A stretch of 64,000 bases of DNA, taken from a virus. Location of the stretch: positions 1 through 64,000 of IMG/VR virus record IMGVR_UViG_3300047494_000112, one strand, 5' to 3'. The position numbers and the translations under genes were made by a program. Position 1 is the first letter of the stretch. Every line of letters begins with the position of its first letter. Shown piece by piece: positions 34,865-43,113 of this stretch. The notes under the pieces were generated by a model. That model ran no database searches and was not told where the DNA came from. It saw only the letters and a program-made list of their open reading frames with translations.

Positions 34865-35790
34865 TTTTGTAGCCCTTTATTATGTAGCCAAGCCTTTGCC
34901 AGAGTAACAACGTCTGGATCGTGGCTTTGAAGCATTTTACGGACTTCAGCTTCAGTGACACTAGCTTGAACGTTAGCACGCTTTGCAACGTTTTCAAAAT
35001 TAAAAAATTCAGCTGTGTCATCATCTTGGGTAGGATTTGGCTCTTTTTCCTTGGCGTTAGGATTACCTGAATTATCACGCAATTTTCCTCTGCCTTGATG
35101 ACCAGGTTTACCTAAAGTAATGCCATCAGAAAAACCAGGACGAATAGATGAGACTGGAGTACCTGTTTGAACTGCCACGTTTGCAAACATTGGAATGTGA
35201 GCCAAATCCGATGATAAAATCTTTTTTGGTCTTCCAATTTTAGGTTTTACATGGTTTGGATCTAAAGATTTGACAGCTTTTTTCACATGATATTTAATCA
35301 CGTTATCAATAGCTTGTCTAGATACACCGTGCATATCACCAATCTGTTTAAGAGTATGACCTTTTTTGCGTAAAGCTAAATACCTTTGTCCTGCTGTAGC
35401 CTGTTCACCTAATTCTTCAGGGTCAGGTAAAGTTTGTAGCTTTTTTAGCTTTTCTTGTTTTCTATGTTCACTAACTTTAGCATTTCGAGCTTGTTGATAC
35501 TCCAAATATTTTTTACGCTCTTCTGGATTTGTTTGATATTTTTGTTTTTGTTTTTCAACTTGTGCTTTATGCTTTTCTGGATTTGCTTCCCTGTATCTTT
35601 TAAATTGATCTCTTTTTTGCTCCTTAATTTTTTCACGAAACTCAGGATCAGTATGAAATCGAGTAATTATTGAGATATAAGGAGGAGATTTGCCAAAATG
35701 CTTTGCAACCTCAGTTTGAGTGTGCCCTTTGCCGAGCATGTCCAAATATTCTTGAACGTGGGGTGGAATAATGTGAGGTTTATTAGTCAT
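34861..35790 (-). CDS. DNA-binding protein with two helix-turn-helix motifs
   Basis: 309 residues. First HTH at ~20-45 (GHTQTEVAKHFGKSPPYISIITR), then a highly charged Lys/Glu/Gln coiled region (~50-125), and a second HTH at ~150-175 (GHTLKQIGDMHGVSRQAIDNVI). An AT-hook-like GRPKK follows near residue 193. The C-terminal ~100 residues are loosely structured with a final helix (VRKMLQSHDPDVVTLAKAWL). It could be a small-terminase-like DNA recogniser or a regulator; the distance from the large terminase favours neither. Unassigned family. Confidence 0.6.
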   Translation of the reverse strand: MTNKPHIIPPHVQEYLDMLGKGHTQTEVAKHFGKSPPYISIITRFHTDPEFREKIKEQKRDQFKRYREANPEKHKAQVEKQKQKYQTNPEERKKYLEYQQARNAKVSEHRKQEKLKKLQTLPDPEELGEQATAGQRYLALRKKGHTLKQIGDMHGVSRQAIDNVIKYHVKKAVKSLDPNHVKPKIGRPKKILSSDLAHIPMFANVAVQTGTPVSSIRPGFSDGITLGKPGHQGRGKLRDNSGNPNAKEKEPNPTQDDDTAEFFNFENVAKRANVQASVTEAEVRKMLQSHDPDVVTLAKAWLHNKGLQK

Positions 35791-36016
35791 CGGCAGTAAT
35801 CAGATATTTAATTAGAGCAACAGCCATATCGTTAAGCTGAGCTCTATCAATTTGAATGTGAGCCTGTTCTCCCTGTTTAACAACTACGCCTTCTAAATTG
35901 TGATGAGGCTTGCTACGAATTGTAACGTAAACCCCACCGTCTGGATATTTGTTAATGGAAATGTATTCAGGATAACAGCCCTGTGTAGCTGTCCAAGCAA
36001 AAATGTTCTCAATCAT
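35783..36016 (-). CDS. Small hypothetical protein
   Basis: 77 residues, alpha/beta: EYISINKYPDGGVYVTIRSK then GVVVKQGEQAHIQIDRAQLNDMAVALIKYLI. No family recognised. Overlaps both neighbours by 8 nt. Its ribosome-binding site (AGGAG) is in the last codons of the repeat cassette upstream. Confidence 0.55.
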   Translation of the reverse strand: MIENIFAWTATQGCYPEYISINKYPDGGVYVTIRSKPHHNLEGVVVKQGEQAHIQIDRAQLNDMAVALIKYLITADD

Positions 36017-36437
36017 TACTCTTTACTCCTAATTCTTTTAGTCTATTTCTTGCAGCGTGTTTAATAGACTCATCTTTATCATTCAATAGAGCTTTTGCGT
36101 GGTCAAGGTTTCCTTTCATAGCTACAGCTCTTCGTACTTCAGGAGAATAATCATGCAATAGCTTGTCTCTGTGCGAATCGTTTCCAGTCCAAGCGACAGT
36201 TCGTCTTACGGTAAAATCTTCATCATGCAATAGCTTGTCTCTATGGAAATCATTTCCATGGATAGCGACGGCACCTTTTATATCAGGATTATCAGAATGC
36301 ACTAGCTTATCTCTATGAAAGTCGTTTCCATGCCAAGCAACTCTTAATCTTACTCCAAAATTTTTATCCTCGACTAGCTTATCTAAGTGCTTAGGATGAC
36401 CAATGGTAGCTAGAGCTATGCGTTGTTTAATGTTCAT
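36009..36437 (-). CDS. 24-residue-repeat cassette protein, 5 repeats (diverged)
   Basis: 142 residues and the most diverged regular member: N-cap MNIKQRIALATIGHPKHLDKL, cores DKNFG, SDNPD, DEDFT, DYSPE and C-cap core DKDES, with GNDFHRDKL in two units and LLHD in place of LVSD. It still ends LKELGV (GGAG SD for the next gene) plus KSND. It overlaps the metallopeptidase gene by 4 nt. Divergence suggests it is an older copy outside the current exchange pool. Confidence 0.85.
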   Translation of the reverse strand: MNIKQRIALATIGHPKHLDKLVEDKNFGVRLRVAWHGNDFHRDKLVHSDNPDIKGAVAIHGNDFHRDKLLHDEDFTVRRTVAWTGNDSHRDKLLHDYSPEVRRAVAMKGNLDHAKALLNDKDESIKHAARNRLKELGVKSND

Positions 36438-37390
36438 GACTCAATTGGCTTTGCTATAGCATTAATGGCTGCAAACGTTTTCTCGTTTACTGATGAAAAA
36501 TGAAAACCTGATATCTTACCAGAAGCTGCTCCACCACCGGTTTTGCAGTTTGCTATCAAGTTCAGCAATGCTGGATTGTTTAGTGTTCTAGTGTAATACT
36601 TTGCAGTCATGCCAAATTCAGATCTCAAAGCTGTACGAGCTGCAGCAATGTTTTCCAATTTATCACTCTTGGCAATTCGATAATAGGTTTTACCTTTACT
36701 AGGAATTACTGCAATAATGATAAACATGCCAGGCTTTTTATCGTCACCAGCCTCTGCCTCATCGACTTCAATGCTATCCAGATCATGCGTAACAGTTAGC
36801 TTGACACCCGCAATTTCCTTCAACGGACCGGCCCATTGTTGAAAGGTTTTGCCATGAGCACCGGCTTTTGGATTAAACTCACCAGTCTTGATTGCAACGG
36901 TAAATTGCCATAGATGGCAACACTCATGCAGAAACGTATCGAATATATCAAATACAGTATTGTTTGTCTTATTGCTAACACCCAAATAATTTTCTTTTGG
37001 CTTGTATATTCCTGAAGCACCTTTGCGAGTAGCTGTGCCTAAATTGCATAAAGTTAATTTATCTTGCCAGATATATTTGTTAGCCCAATAAAACATGCAA
37101 GTCATTAGAGGAATCGTGCATACCTGAGCTTTTTTCATCAAGAAAAAGGAGCGAATATCAAAGTCAATGGGTTTGATTAACTTTTCGTGAGCACGAAACC
37201 ATTCTTTATCTACTGATTTTGGTATAAATTTTTCAAAGTATAAGATAGGAATAACGCGGTCCAATGTTGACGTCTGAGTTGTACCTTTGTCCAAAAGAAT
37301 TGTTGCCTCATTTCCCTGAACAGCCGTAGCAATACCAAGATTGTATAAACCAAGACCTGCTTTAATTAGGACTCTAGTGCCTGCTTTCAT
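36434..37390 (-). CDS. SprT-like zinc metallopeptidase
   Basis: 318 residues. Residues 1-50 (GTRVLIKAGLGLYNLGIATAVQGNEATILLDKG) look like a small SH3/KOW-type beta domain. Residues ~80-200 are SprT-like: FDTFLHECCHLWQ contains HExxH as H155-E156-C-C-H159, and AHGKTFQQW supplies a third ligand (H179). The C-terminal ~100 residues hold a second alpha/beta region. SprT/Spartan proteases cut proteins bound to DNA. Its place among probable injected proteins suggests action in the host, which is inference. Confidence 0.72.
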   Translation of the reverse strand: MKAGTRVLIKAGLGLYNLGIATAVQGNEATILLDKGTTQTSTLDRVIPILYFEKFIPKSVDKEWFRAHEKLIKPIDFDIRSFFLMKKAQVCTIPLMTCMFYWANKYIWQDKLTLCNLGTATRKGASGIYKPKENYLGVSNKTNNTVFDIFDTFLHECCHLWQFTVAIKTGEFNPKAGAHGKTFQQWAGPLKEIAGVKLTVTHDLDSIEVDEAEAGDDKKPGMFIIIAVIPSKGKTYYRIAKSDKLENIAAARTALRSEFGMTAKYYTRTLNNPALLNLIANCKTGGGAASGKISGFHFSSVNEKTFAAINAIAKPIES

Positions 37391-37767
37391 TCAATTGGCT
37401 CCCATTTTGATTTTTCATTTAAAACTTCAATTTTACTGGGAGGAATTTTAAAGGATTTATCTGAAAAAGCTAATCTATCAGACATTGCTCCGGATTGAGG
37501 CATGATAGATTTAACAGGCACATGATCTAATTTGAAGCGATAATGTTTGATACTTGGTTTGAACTTGCGTTTCCTGGCATCTACACTATACCAAAGCAAA
37601 TGTTGATTTGTCTTTGAAAAATCCGAAACTCGACCAGCAGGATAATTGACACTTCTTAGTCCTATCTTTTTTATAGACTCATGATTTTTAGGAGAACTGA
37701 TATGATAGCCATACTCATTATCCTCTAGTGAGGATGCTACATATCTCATCCTTTCACCTATTTTCAT
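37387..37767 (-). CDS. Small ADP-ribosyltransferase-like protein (weak)
   Basis: 126 residues. EYGYHISSPKNHESIKKIGLRS (residues ~18-39) has the pattern YHx(S/T)...n..sI...GLR that opens several small ART-like and 2'-phosphotransferase-like proteins, followed by LLWYSVDARKRKF and YRFKLDHVPVKSI. The same opening is clearer in the fusion protein at 44755-45768. No complete catalytic triad is evident. It overlaps both neighbouring genes by 4 nt. Confidence 0.45.
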   Translation of the reverse strand: MKIGERMRYVASSLEDNEYGYHISSPKNHESIKKIGLRSVNYPAGRVSDFSKTNQHLLWYSVDARKRKFKPSIKHYRFKLDHVPVKSIMPQSGAMSDRLAFSDKSFKIPPSKIEVLNEKSKWEPIE

Positions 37768-38129
37768 TTGATAAAGCTTTCAGGAAATTCTGGCCAACAA
37801 TAGTCATGGGTTATCTCTTCGTTTTTCTTAATATTCATTAAAGCATAAAATGTAATTGTAGGTAAATTGCCATCTAACTTGCAATCCCAATTTGTATTAG
37901 GATAGTATCCATGATTAATCAATGATCCGTAGCCTAATGCTAAAAACGTTTTCCCTTTGTCCATAAAGATATAATTTGCACAGTCTCCTTCTGGTACAAA
38001 AATAATTGGATCTACCAAGAACGCTGTACCTTTGAGTATGTTTGTTCTGGCAAATACTCCACGACCCCCACGTTTTGATTTCTTTATAGCCAAATAAGGA
38101 TGAGATGAAGTTAAGTCAACGGTAATCAT
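37764..38129 (-). CDS. SET-domain protein (putative lysine methyltransferase)
   Basis: 121 residues, a single minimal SET domain. KSKRGGRGVFARTNILKGT (17-35) is the opening SET strand set. LGYGSLINHGYYPNT (64-78) matches the AdoMet-binding GxxxxxNH..xPN, with Gly where Ser is common. FYALMNIKKNEEITHDY (94-110) matches the closing A..dI..gEEit.dY. It would methylate Lys on a protein. Phage SET proteins are uncommon. It lies among likely virion-delivered proteins. Confidence 0.8.
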   Translation of the reverse strand: MITVDLTSSHPYLAIKKSKRGGRGVFARTNILKGTAFLVDPIIFVPEGDCANYIFMDKGKTFLALGYGSLINHGYYPNTNWDCKLDGNLPTITFYALMNIKKNEEITHDYCWPEFPESFIK

Positions 38130-38673
38130 AATTGACCTTTAGCGTATCAAAGACTGCACGACCTTCATATGGTGGCAAATGAAAATAATCAGCTATTCGT
38201 TTGAATGGTGTCTTGGCATACTGTTTGGATTTAAGATGAAACATTTGAATGTTACTTATTGTGCAATGAAAAATATAATGTGGAAGCTCAATTTGTAGCT
38301 TAAACTTTTTATGCAGTAAGTCAGATAATGACCTAAATCTATTCATGCCAGGAAAAAGTATTGCAATGGGCGCACCATCAGTAGGAGTACCTAAAGATAA
38401 CGGACGGACATGATGTTTAAAGCCAGAAACGTCAATTGGGTGACCTATTGGCTGTTCTTTTGGAAAATCCATAGGTAAAATTAAATGAGAGTTATGAAGC
38501 AAAGTGACATGTAAATGATGAATGTTTGTGCTATTATGTGGCCACCCAGACAAACCAGTAGAACGAAGATATTTGAGAATATCTCCTTTTGTTTGAAAAT
38601 CAGGGTAGGCACCAATATGTAATTCACGGGGCTGGTTGTTCATTCCCAAAGAATAGACGGAATTTCCTAGCAT
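38116..38673 (-). CDS. 2H phosphoesterase-like protein
   Basis: 185 residues with two HxT motifs in the order and spacing of the 2H superfamily: HLHVTLLH (H55-V-T57) and FHCTISN (H136-C-T138), about 80 residues apart. The family hydrolyses or ligates 2',3' or 2',5' phosphodiesters, including 2'-5' oligoadenylates, cyclic dinucleotide-like signals and tRNA ends. The start ATG at 38673 has GGAG 9 nt upstream. Counter-defence against cyclic-nucleotide signalling is one plausible role but is inference. Confidence 0.68.
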   Translation of the reverse strand: MLGNSVYSLGMNNQPRELHIGAYPDFQTKGDILKYLRSTGLSGWPHNSTNIHHLHVTLLHNSHLILPMDFPKEQPIGHPIDVSGFKHHVRPLSLGTPTDGAPIAILFPGMNRFRSLSDLLHKKFKLQIELPHYIFHCTISNIQMFHLKSKQYAKTPFKRIADYFHLPPYEGRAVFDTLKVNYDYR

Positions 38674-38714
38674 ATTGTATTACTCCAAGCCTTATTCTAT
38701 TTTTACCAGAGTTT

Positions 38715-39434
38715 TTAATCTTTGTGTTCCAAATCTGGATAACGCTCTTTTACAGCTTTGAACACTTTTTCTTTTATCTTGCCACCAATTGCTGAAGCAC
38801 GAGATAAAGCATTGGCTGCATGATTTCTATCTGCAATAGGAAATTTGCGCTTATCTGGAAAGACAAAATCACTGTCAGGCAAAGCATTGCGCTCTTCAGT
38901 AGTTAGCTTTTTAGCTTGAACTACTGAAGATTTGATCAACTTGCGATTGCTACGCCATTGCTTACCGTTATGCTGAGCCCAACGAGCTTCACCTAGCATA
39001 CGATCCAAATGTTTACTAGGATCCTCATGCGTGTGAAATTTACGGTTATAAATGTGTTTCACATTTCCTTTGGCAGTATATTGAATTTTGCCATTGATTA
39101 CATGAGGAATTTTTACATGAATCATATATTTAGGTTTTTCTCCTGGTAAACCTATATGCCTACGCTTAATGACAATTTTTGCTGCTTTTTTATTGCCGTG
39201 AACAAAATGATGAGCCACTCTTTTTGGCGTAAAGATTTTGGCCCATTTGAATTTTGGAGAACGTTTTTTACCTGAAGAGTCAATTGTATGATAATGCTTT
39301 GCCAAGATTGATTTAAAGCGTTCATGATCTCGAGCAATTTTATCATTGGTATATCTACTACCACCAAGAGCAGCAGTAATTTCAATTGGCTCTTCTATAT
39401 AATTACCTAAGCATTCAGAAGGTAAAATTACCAT
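38715..39434 (-). CDS. Basic head-region protein (DUF6582-like C-terminus)
   Basis: 239 residues, Lys/His/Arg-rich. Residues ~45-165 form a basic region (PKRVAHHFVHGNKKAAKIVIKRRH...). The last ~60 residues, ALPDSDFVFPDKRKFPIADRNHAANALSRASAIG then VFKAVKERYPDL, follow a small motif (LP.S.F..P..R.yPI.d..HA..Al) seen at the C-terminus of diverse phage head proteins. IEITAALGG near the N-terminus resembles other head-protein leader segments here. Function unknown. Confidence 0.5.
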   Translation of the reverse strand: MVILPSECLGNYIEEPIEITAALGGSRYTNDKIARDHERFKSILAKHYHTIDSSGKKRSPKFKWAKIFTPKRVAHHFVHGNKKAAKIVIKRRHIGLPGEKPKYMIHVKIPHVINGKIQYTAKGNVKHIYNRKFHTHEDPSKHLDRMLGEARWAQHNGKQWRSNRKLIKSSVVQAKKLTTEERNALPDSDFVFPDKRKFPIADRNHAANALSRASAIGGKIKEKVFKAVKERYPDLEHKD

Positions 39435-39447
39435 TATAGCCTCCTAA

Positions 39448-40443
39448 TTAGCAATTCTTGCACTTTTTAGCGTGCATTGCTGCCATCTTTTCATGATAAT
39501 CTTTGAAGGCAACATGTTTTTTTATAGGACCTTCATAATCTTTATTCCATTCAGGACGCTCAGGGTGATCTGCAATGTAGTTCTTCATGTACTCAATTCT
39601 TTTGCCGTGATGATCTACTTCAGCTTGATGCAGCTTCATCATACGCTGATGATGTTTTTTGGCTGACTGATGCTTTGGAGCAGCTTCAATTTGAAACGTT
39701 GCTTGTACTTTTTCTTTTAACGACATTTTGGAATCCTTTGCTTTAATCTCATTATTGGGCCATTCAGCGCTAAATGGAATTTTTCTATCTTCTAACTTTT
39801 TTCGGTGCTTATAAATGTTGTTTACAAATTTTACATTATGCCCGTTATCTTGCATGTGTTTAACAGGGTCTGTAATTATTTTTTGAGCTGTAGGACGACC
39901 AGGTTTATTTGAAAAGTCTTCCCCAGAGTCTAAAACTTTAAACCGGCTTTGCTTACCATTGCTCCACTTTGATAGAGTAGGTCTAGCCTTACGAACTTCT
40001 TGCTCATGCTTCTTGTCAAAAACAACGGTAGATTTTCCAGTTTTAGGGTGCTTGTATTGCAACCAAGGTACATGCCTAGGCGCTGCATAAGGAGCGGTCT
40101 CATGAAGCGAACCTCCAAAAGTTCCCTTGTTTACTTTTTGATGAGGTTTCCAAGCACTATATTTTTGTCCTTGAGCATTACCTGAATGAGACCAGTCTTT
40201 ATTGTGAACATAACTCTGTTGATTTTTACTAAAGTCTTTTGGTGCAAGAGACTTATCAACGTGGTCGAGCCTAGTTACTGGTAGCTTTGCTTCTACTACT
40301 TTTAATGGCGGACCTAGATACTGATCACCAGAAAAATTTATCTTGGCTCGACGTTGCTGATTTTCAGCTAATGCTTTATTATCAAATTCATCTTCATTCC
40401 ACATTAGATCATCTTCTAATGCAGGTAAAACTGAATCTTTCAT
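39448..40443 (-). CDS. Unknown head-region protein with His-rich C-terminus
   Basis: 331 residues. The middle carries a Lys/His-rich region (HPKTGKSTVVFDKKHEQEVRKARPTLSKW). The last ~75 residues are helical and His-rich: KHQSAKKHHQRMMKLHQAEVDHHGKRIEYMK and FKDYHEKMAAMHAKKCKNC, with a final CKNC. This is a clear example of the His-patterned helix shared by several proteins here. It starts within the stop of a 49-residue basic peptide gene (ATGA). Confidence 0.5.
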   Translation of the reverse strand: MKDSVLPALEDDLMWNEDEFDNKALAENQQRRAKINFSGDQYLGPPLKVVEAKLPVTRLDHVDKSLAPKDFSKNQQSYVHNKDWSHSGNAQGQKYSAWKPHQKVNKGTFGGSLHETAPYAAPRHVPWLQYKHPKTGKSTVVFDKKHEQEVRKARPTLSKWSNGKQSRFKVLDSGEDFSNKPGRPTAQKIITDPVKHMQDNGHNVKFVNNIYKHRKKLEDRKIPFSAEWPNNEIKAKDSKMSLKEKVQATFQIEAAPKHQSAKKHHQRMMKLHQAEVDHHGKRIEYMKNYIADHPERPEWNKDYEGPIKKHVAFKDYHEKMAAMHAKKCKNC

Positions 40444-40589
40444 CTAACTCTACTACCAAATTTAGTACGGCGTTTTATTCTCATACTAGGCTTGCGGTAA
40501 TAGGACTTACCTTTAACGCTAACTAGCTTTGAAAATCCTGTTCTAGTTCTAACCCTTTTGGTGTAGGGCTTTACAACTACCAAAGGCAT
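40440..40589 (-). CDS. 49-residue strongly basic peptide
   Basis: MPLVVVKPYTKRVRTRTG..., ending RRTKFGSRVR, with about one third Arg/Lys and no acidic residue. AGGAG in the preceding repeat gene lies 9 nt upstream of the ATG, and its TGA overlaps the next ATG. It could bind nucleic acid. Likely co-translated with its neighbours. Confidence 0.6.
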   Translation of the reverse strand: MPLVVVKPYTKRVRTRTGFSKLVSVKGKSYYRKPSMRIKRRTKFGSRVR

Positions 40590-40590
40590 T

Positions 40591-41082
40591 CTATTTAACT
40601 CCTAACTCTTTTAGTCTCTGTTTTGCAGTATTTCTAACATATTTATCTTTATCTTTTAGTAAAGCTCTTGCATGGTTAGCATTTCCATTCCTAGCTACTG
40701 CATGTCTTATATATCTATCTGGATCTGAAATTAGCTTGTCTCTATGAGAATCATTTCCATTCTCAGCTACTGCTGCTCTTACAAACTCACTTGGATCTGA
40801 GACTAGCTTGTCTCTATGAGAATCGTTTCCATGCTCAGCTACTAAATATCTTACATTCTCATTTGGATCTGAAACTAGCTTATCTCTATGAGAGTCGGTT
40901 CCATGTGTAGCTACTGCATGTCTTATATTCTCATCTTTATCTTTAACTAGCTTATCTCTATGAGAGTCGTTTCCATTCCTAGCTACTGCTGCTCTTACAG
41001 ACTCACTTGGATCTGACACTAGCTTATCTAAGTGCTTAGGATGACCTATAGTAGCTAAAGCTTTGCGTTGTTTAGGTGTCAT
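40591..41082 (-). CDS. 24-residue-repeat cassette protein, 6 repeats
   Basis: 163 residues with cores DPSES, DKDEN, DPNEN, DPSEF, DPDRY and C-cap core DKDKY. One unit reads GTDSHRDKL. It begins inside the stop of the ADP-ribosyltransferase gene (ATGA), and its terminal LGVK codons (TTAGGAGTTAAA) give the SD for the basic peptide gene. Confidence 0.88.
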   Translation of the reverse strand: MTPKQRKALATIGHPKHLDKLVSDPSESVRAAVARNGNDSHRDKLVKDKDENIRHAVATHGTDSHRDKLVSDPNENVRYLVAEHGNDSHRDKLVSDPSEFVRAAVAENGNDSHRDKLISDPDRYIRHAVARNGNANHARALLKDKDKYVRNTAKQRLKELGVK

Positions 41083-42797
41083 GAAAGATGACCTTTGATC
41101 AAAGGTCCAAACGTCTCTTTTGTGTCTTGACCTAATCTATGGTAAAAATCATGAGCTTGCATATGTTTTCCAGCTTTAAATAAATTTGACATGTGCAAAT
41201 GCCTAGCAGCTCGTCTTAAATTAGGAGCAGCCAAGCTAGCCAAATGACCGTTAAACAAGTGGTGATGAATAAAATTATGATTTAATGCGTCTCCTGCTGT
41301 AAGTTTTGCAGAATTTGATAACTGATCATCTCTTTCATTTTGTGAATGAATTTCTCTATCTGGTTTTGGACCCATTGACAGGTGGTTACGCAGCATTTGA
41401 ACTCGATGATTATATTCGGGTGAAAAAACATCCTCAGTAGCCGTTTGTTTAGCCAATTTGGCTGCAAGGTGCCAAAATTTTGAATGTTCGGCTGTGTTTT
41501 TTAAATTAGCTGCGTGGTGTTTAATTAGGCTAGAAATTTCACGCTGGGTATTCTGATGAGGGCCAATTACTAATGCTTTGACCAGTTTTTTCTTTTTGAC
41601 GGGAGCAACCACATCTAACGGTGATTTGCCTTTGGGTATAAAAGTCGAAGCAGGTTTTTTGGTAGGGCTCTTGATCACAGATTTTAGCTTGGCTTTTTCT
41701 TTTGGATCTAGAGCTTTCTTTAGATTTTTGCTAGTCTGCGACTCTTTTACGGCAGGCTTTTTAGATTTAGTTACAGGTACAGGAGCAGGCTTGGATGTAG
41801 GTTTAACCGGTTTTTTAGGCTCTGGATCATGACGTTCCATGTCAACATATCTGATACTAGGATCTTTTGCGTCCCAAGAATGGCCTAAAACCTTGTAATG
41901 AGAGCCTCGAGGTAGTAGAAATTCTTTTTCACCAGGATGGCTACCTGCAATAGGGGGTAGGTAAGCTCCTGTATGACCTTTCTTGTGAAAAATGCGAGCT
42001 ACGGTAGTATTACCTTCATCTGAATGAGTGTCAGTTGAAAACTCGCTAGCAATATCTCTATCTAATGAAGTTCCTGTATAACCTTTGTCTTGAAACACTG
42101 TACCTTTTGGTAAAGTACGAAAACCTTCATCAACACCTCTATAGGTTACAGTATTATGCCTCAAAGAGTGGCTAGTAACTTTATCCAAAGAATTTACCTG
42201 ATCCTTGATCTCTTGATCTCGATTTTTAGCCCATTCAGCATGTGCTTTTGAGCCTCTTTTAATATTGTGCGGCGTCCACCCATTTTTTAAATCGGTTTCA
42301 ACTGTACCATTCTTTCTAAGCTGCCGATTTAACTCATTGCTGCTTTCTTGATAGTTTTCAACGTGTTCTCTATCCTTAGGAGAAAAAATTTTTGCTTTCT
42401 TTAACGCTCTATCGGTATGCTCTTGGACAATGTTTTTATGCTTTGGATCTTTTAGTGCTTCTCTATGCCAAGGAGACAAATGAGCAATGGGAGGTTGCTC
42501 AACTTTTGTTTGATACTTTTTACGATCTACTAGCCAATCAGCTTCCCAAGATTTTACCTCATGCTTACCAGGTTTTTTAATCTTGATATCTGAAATGCTC
42601 CAATGCAAATGAGACTTGCGGGGGTTTGTAGGTACTATCTCAATATCTTCTTTGGACCAGTGCATGTGCTTTTTGCGTGATTTCTTTTTCTTGCCAGCAA
42701 AAACAGGTGTAGAAGCCAACAGCTCTTGATAAACCAAATCTGTAAAGGTTTGGTCTTCAGGCAACACTTCAGCTAAAATTTTCTCAATATAGTCCAT
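41079..42797 (-). CDS. R-S-E type mono-ADP-ribosyltransferase
   Basis: 572 residues. Residues ~140-320 are an ART domain: NTVTYRGVDEG (R220), KGYTGTSLDRDIASEF (a TGTS in place of STS, S244), and HPGEKEFLLPRGSHYKVL (E290-x-E292), which is the arginine-type ExE motif. The N-terminal 130 residues carry two HWS.(S/E)DI.I repeats (45-71). A Pro/Lys linker (~330-420) leads to a His-rich helical C-terminus (~420-572: IKHHAANL, NHNFIHHHLFNGHL, HDFYHRLG). T4 Alt shows that such enzymes can be packaged and injected; that role here is inferred. Confidence 0.83.
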   Translation of the reverse strand: MDYIEKILAEVLPEDQTFTDLVYQELLASTPVFAGKKKKSRKKHMHWSKEDIEIVPTNPRKSHLHWSISDIKIKKPGKHEVKSWEADWLVDRKKYQTKVEQPPIAHLSPWHREALKDPKHKNIVQEHTDRALKKAKIFSPKDREHVENYQESSNELNRQLRKNGTVETDLKNGWTPHNIKRGSKAHAEWAKNRDQEIKDQVNSLDKVTSHSLRHNTVTYRGVDEGFRTLPKGTVFQDKGYTGTSLDRDIASEFSTDTHSDEGNTTVARIFHKKGHTGAYLPPIAGSHPGEKEFLLPRGSHYKVLGHSWDAKDPSIRYVDMERHDPEPKKPVKPTSKPAPVPVTKSKKPAVKESQTSKNLKKALDPKEKAKLKSVIKSPTKKPASTFIPKGKSPLDVVAPVKKKKLVKALVIGPHQNTQREISSLIKHHAANLKNTAEHSKFWHLAAKLAKQTATEDVFSPEYNHRVQMLRNHLSMGPKPDREIHSQNERDDQLSNSAKLTAGDALNHNFIHHHLFNGHLASLAAPNLRRAARHLHMSNLFKAGKHMQAHDFYHRLGQDTKETFGPLIKGHLS

Positions 42798-43112
42798 TTA
42801 TTTGCCTTTTAGAAAATTTTGTACCTTAGGTGGCAAGAATTGATGCAATCTATCGACTTGTTCATTGTGATAATTTTGCATTTTATTGTGCATATCACTC
42901 ATGTCTTTGTGCAATTTTGATAACTCTCCGCCTTTTATCTTGCTCATACCTAAATGATAGTTAGACAAATGACCGTGATGATTAGCTAAATTTCCGTGTG
43001 CTATTGAACGTTCCACTGTAGAATTAGCCTTGTGTAGCTTCTTTTCAAGCTTATGCTGAGCATTTGTGCCTTCAATATTGCCACCTGTGAATATTCCTGA
43101 GGTTATTTTCAT
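42798..43112 (-). CDS. Small His-rich helical protein
   Basis: 104 residues, helical, with His at near-heptad spacing: AHGNLANHHGHLSNYHLGMS and LHKDMSDMHNKMQNYHNEQ. It lies between the prohead protease and the ART gene, abutting both, and shows the same YH..M pattern as the proteins at 20, 25, 34 and 39 kb. No enzyme motif. Packaged or scaffold-associated role is possible but unproven. Confidence 0.55.
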   Translation of the reverse strand: MKITSGIFTGGNIEGTNAQHKLEKKLHKANSTVERSIAHGNLANHHGHLSNYHLGMSKIKGGELSKLHKDMSDMHNKMQNYHNEQVDRLHQFLPPKVQNFLKGK

Positions 43113-43113
43113 G

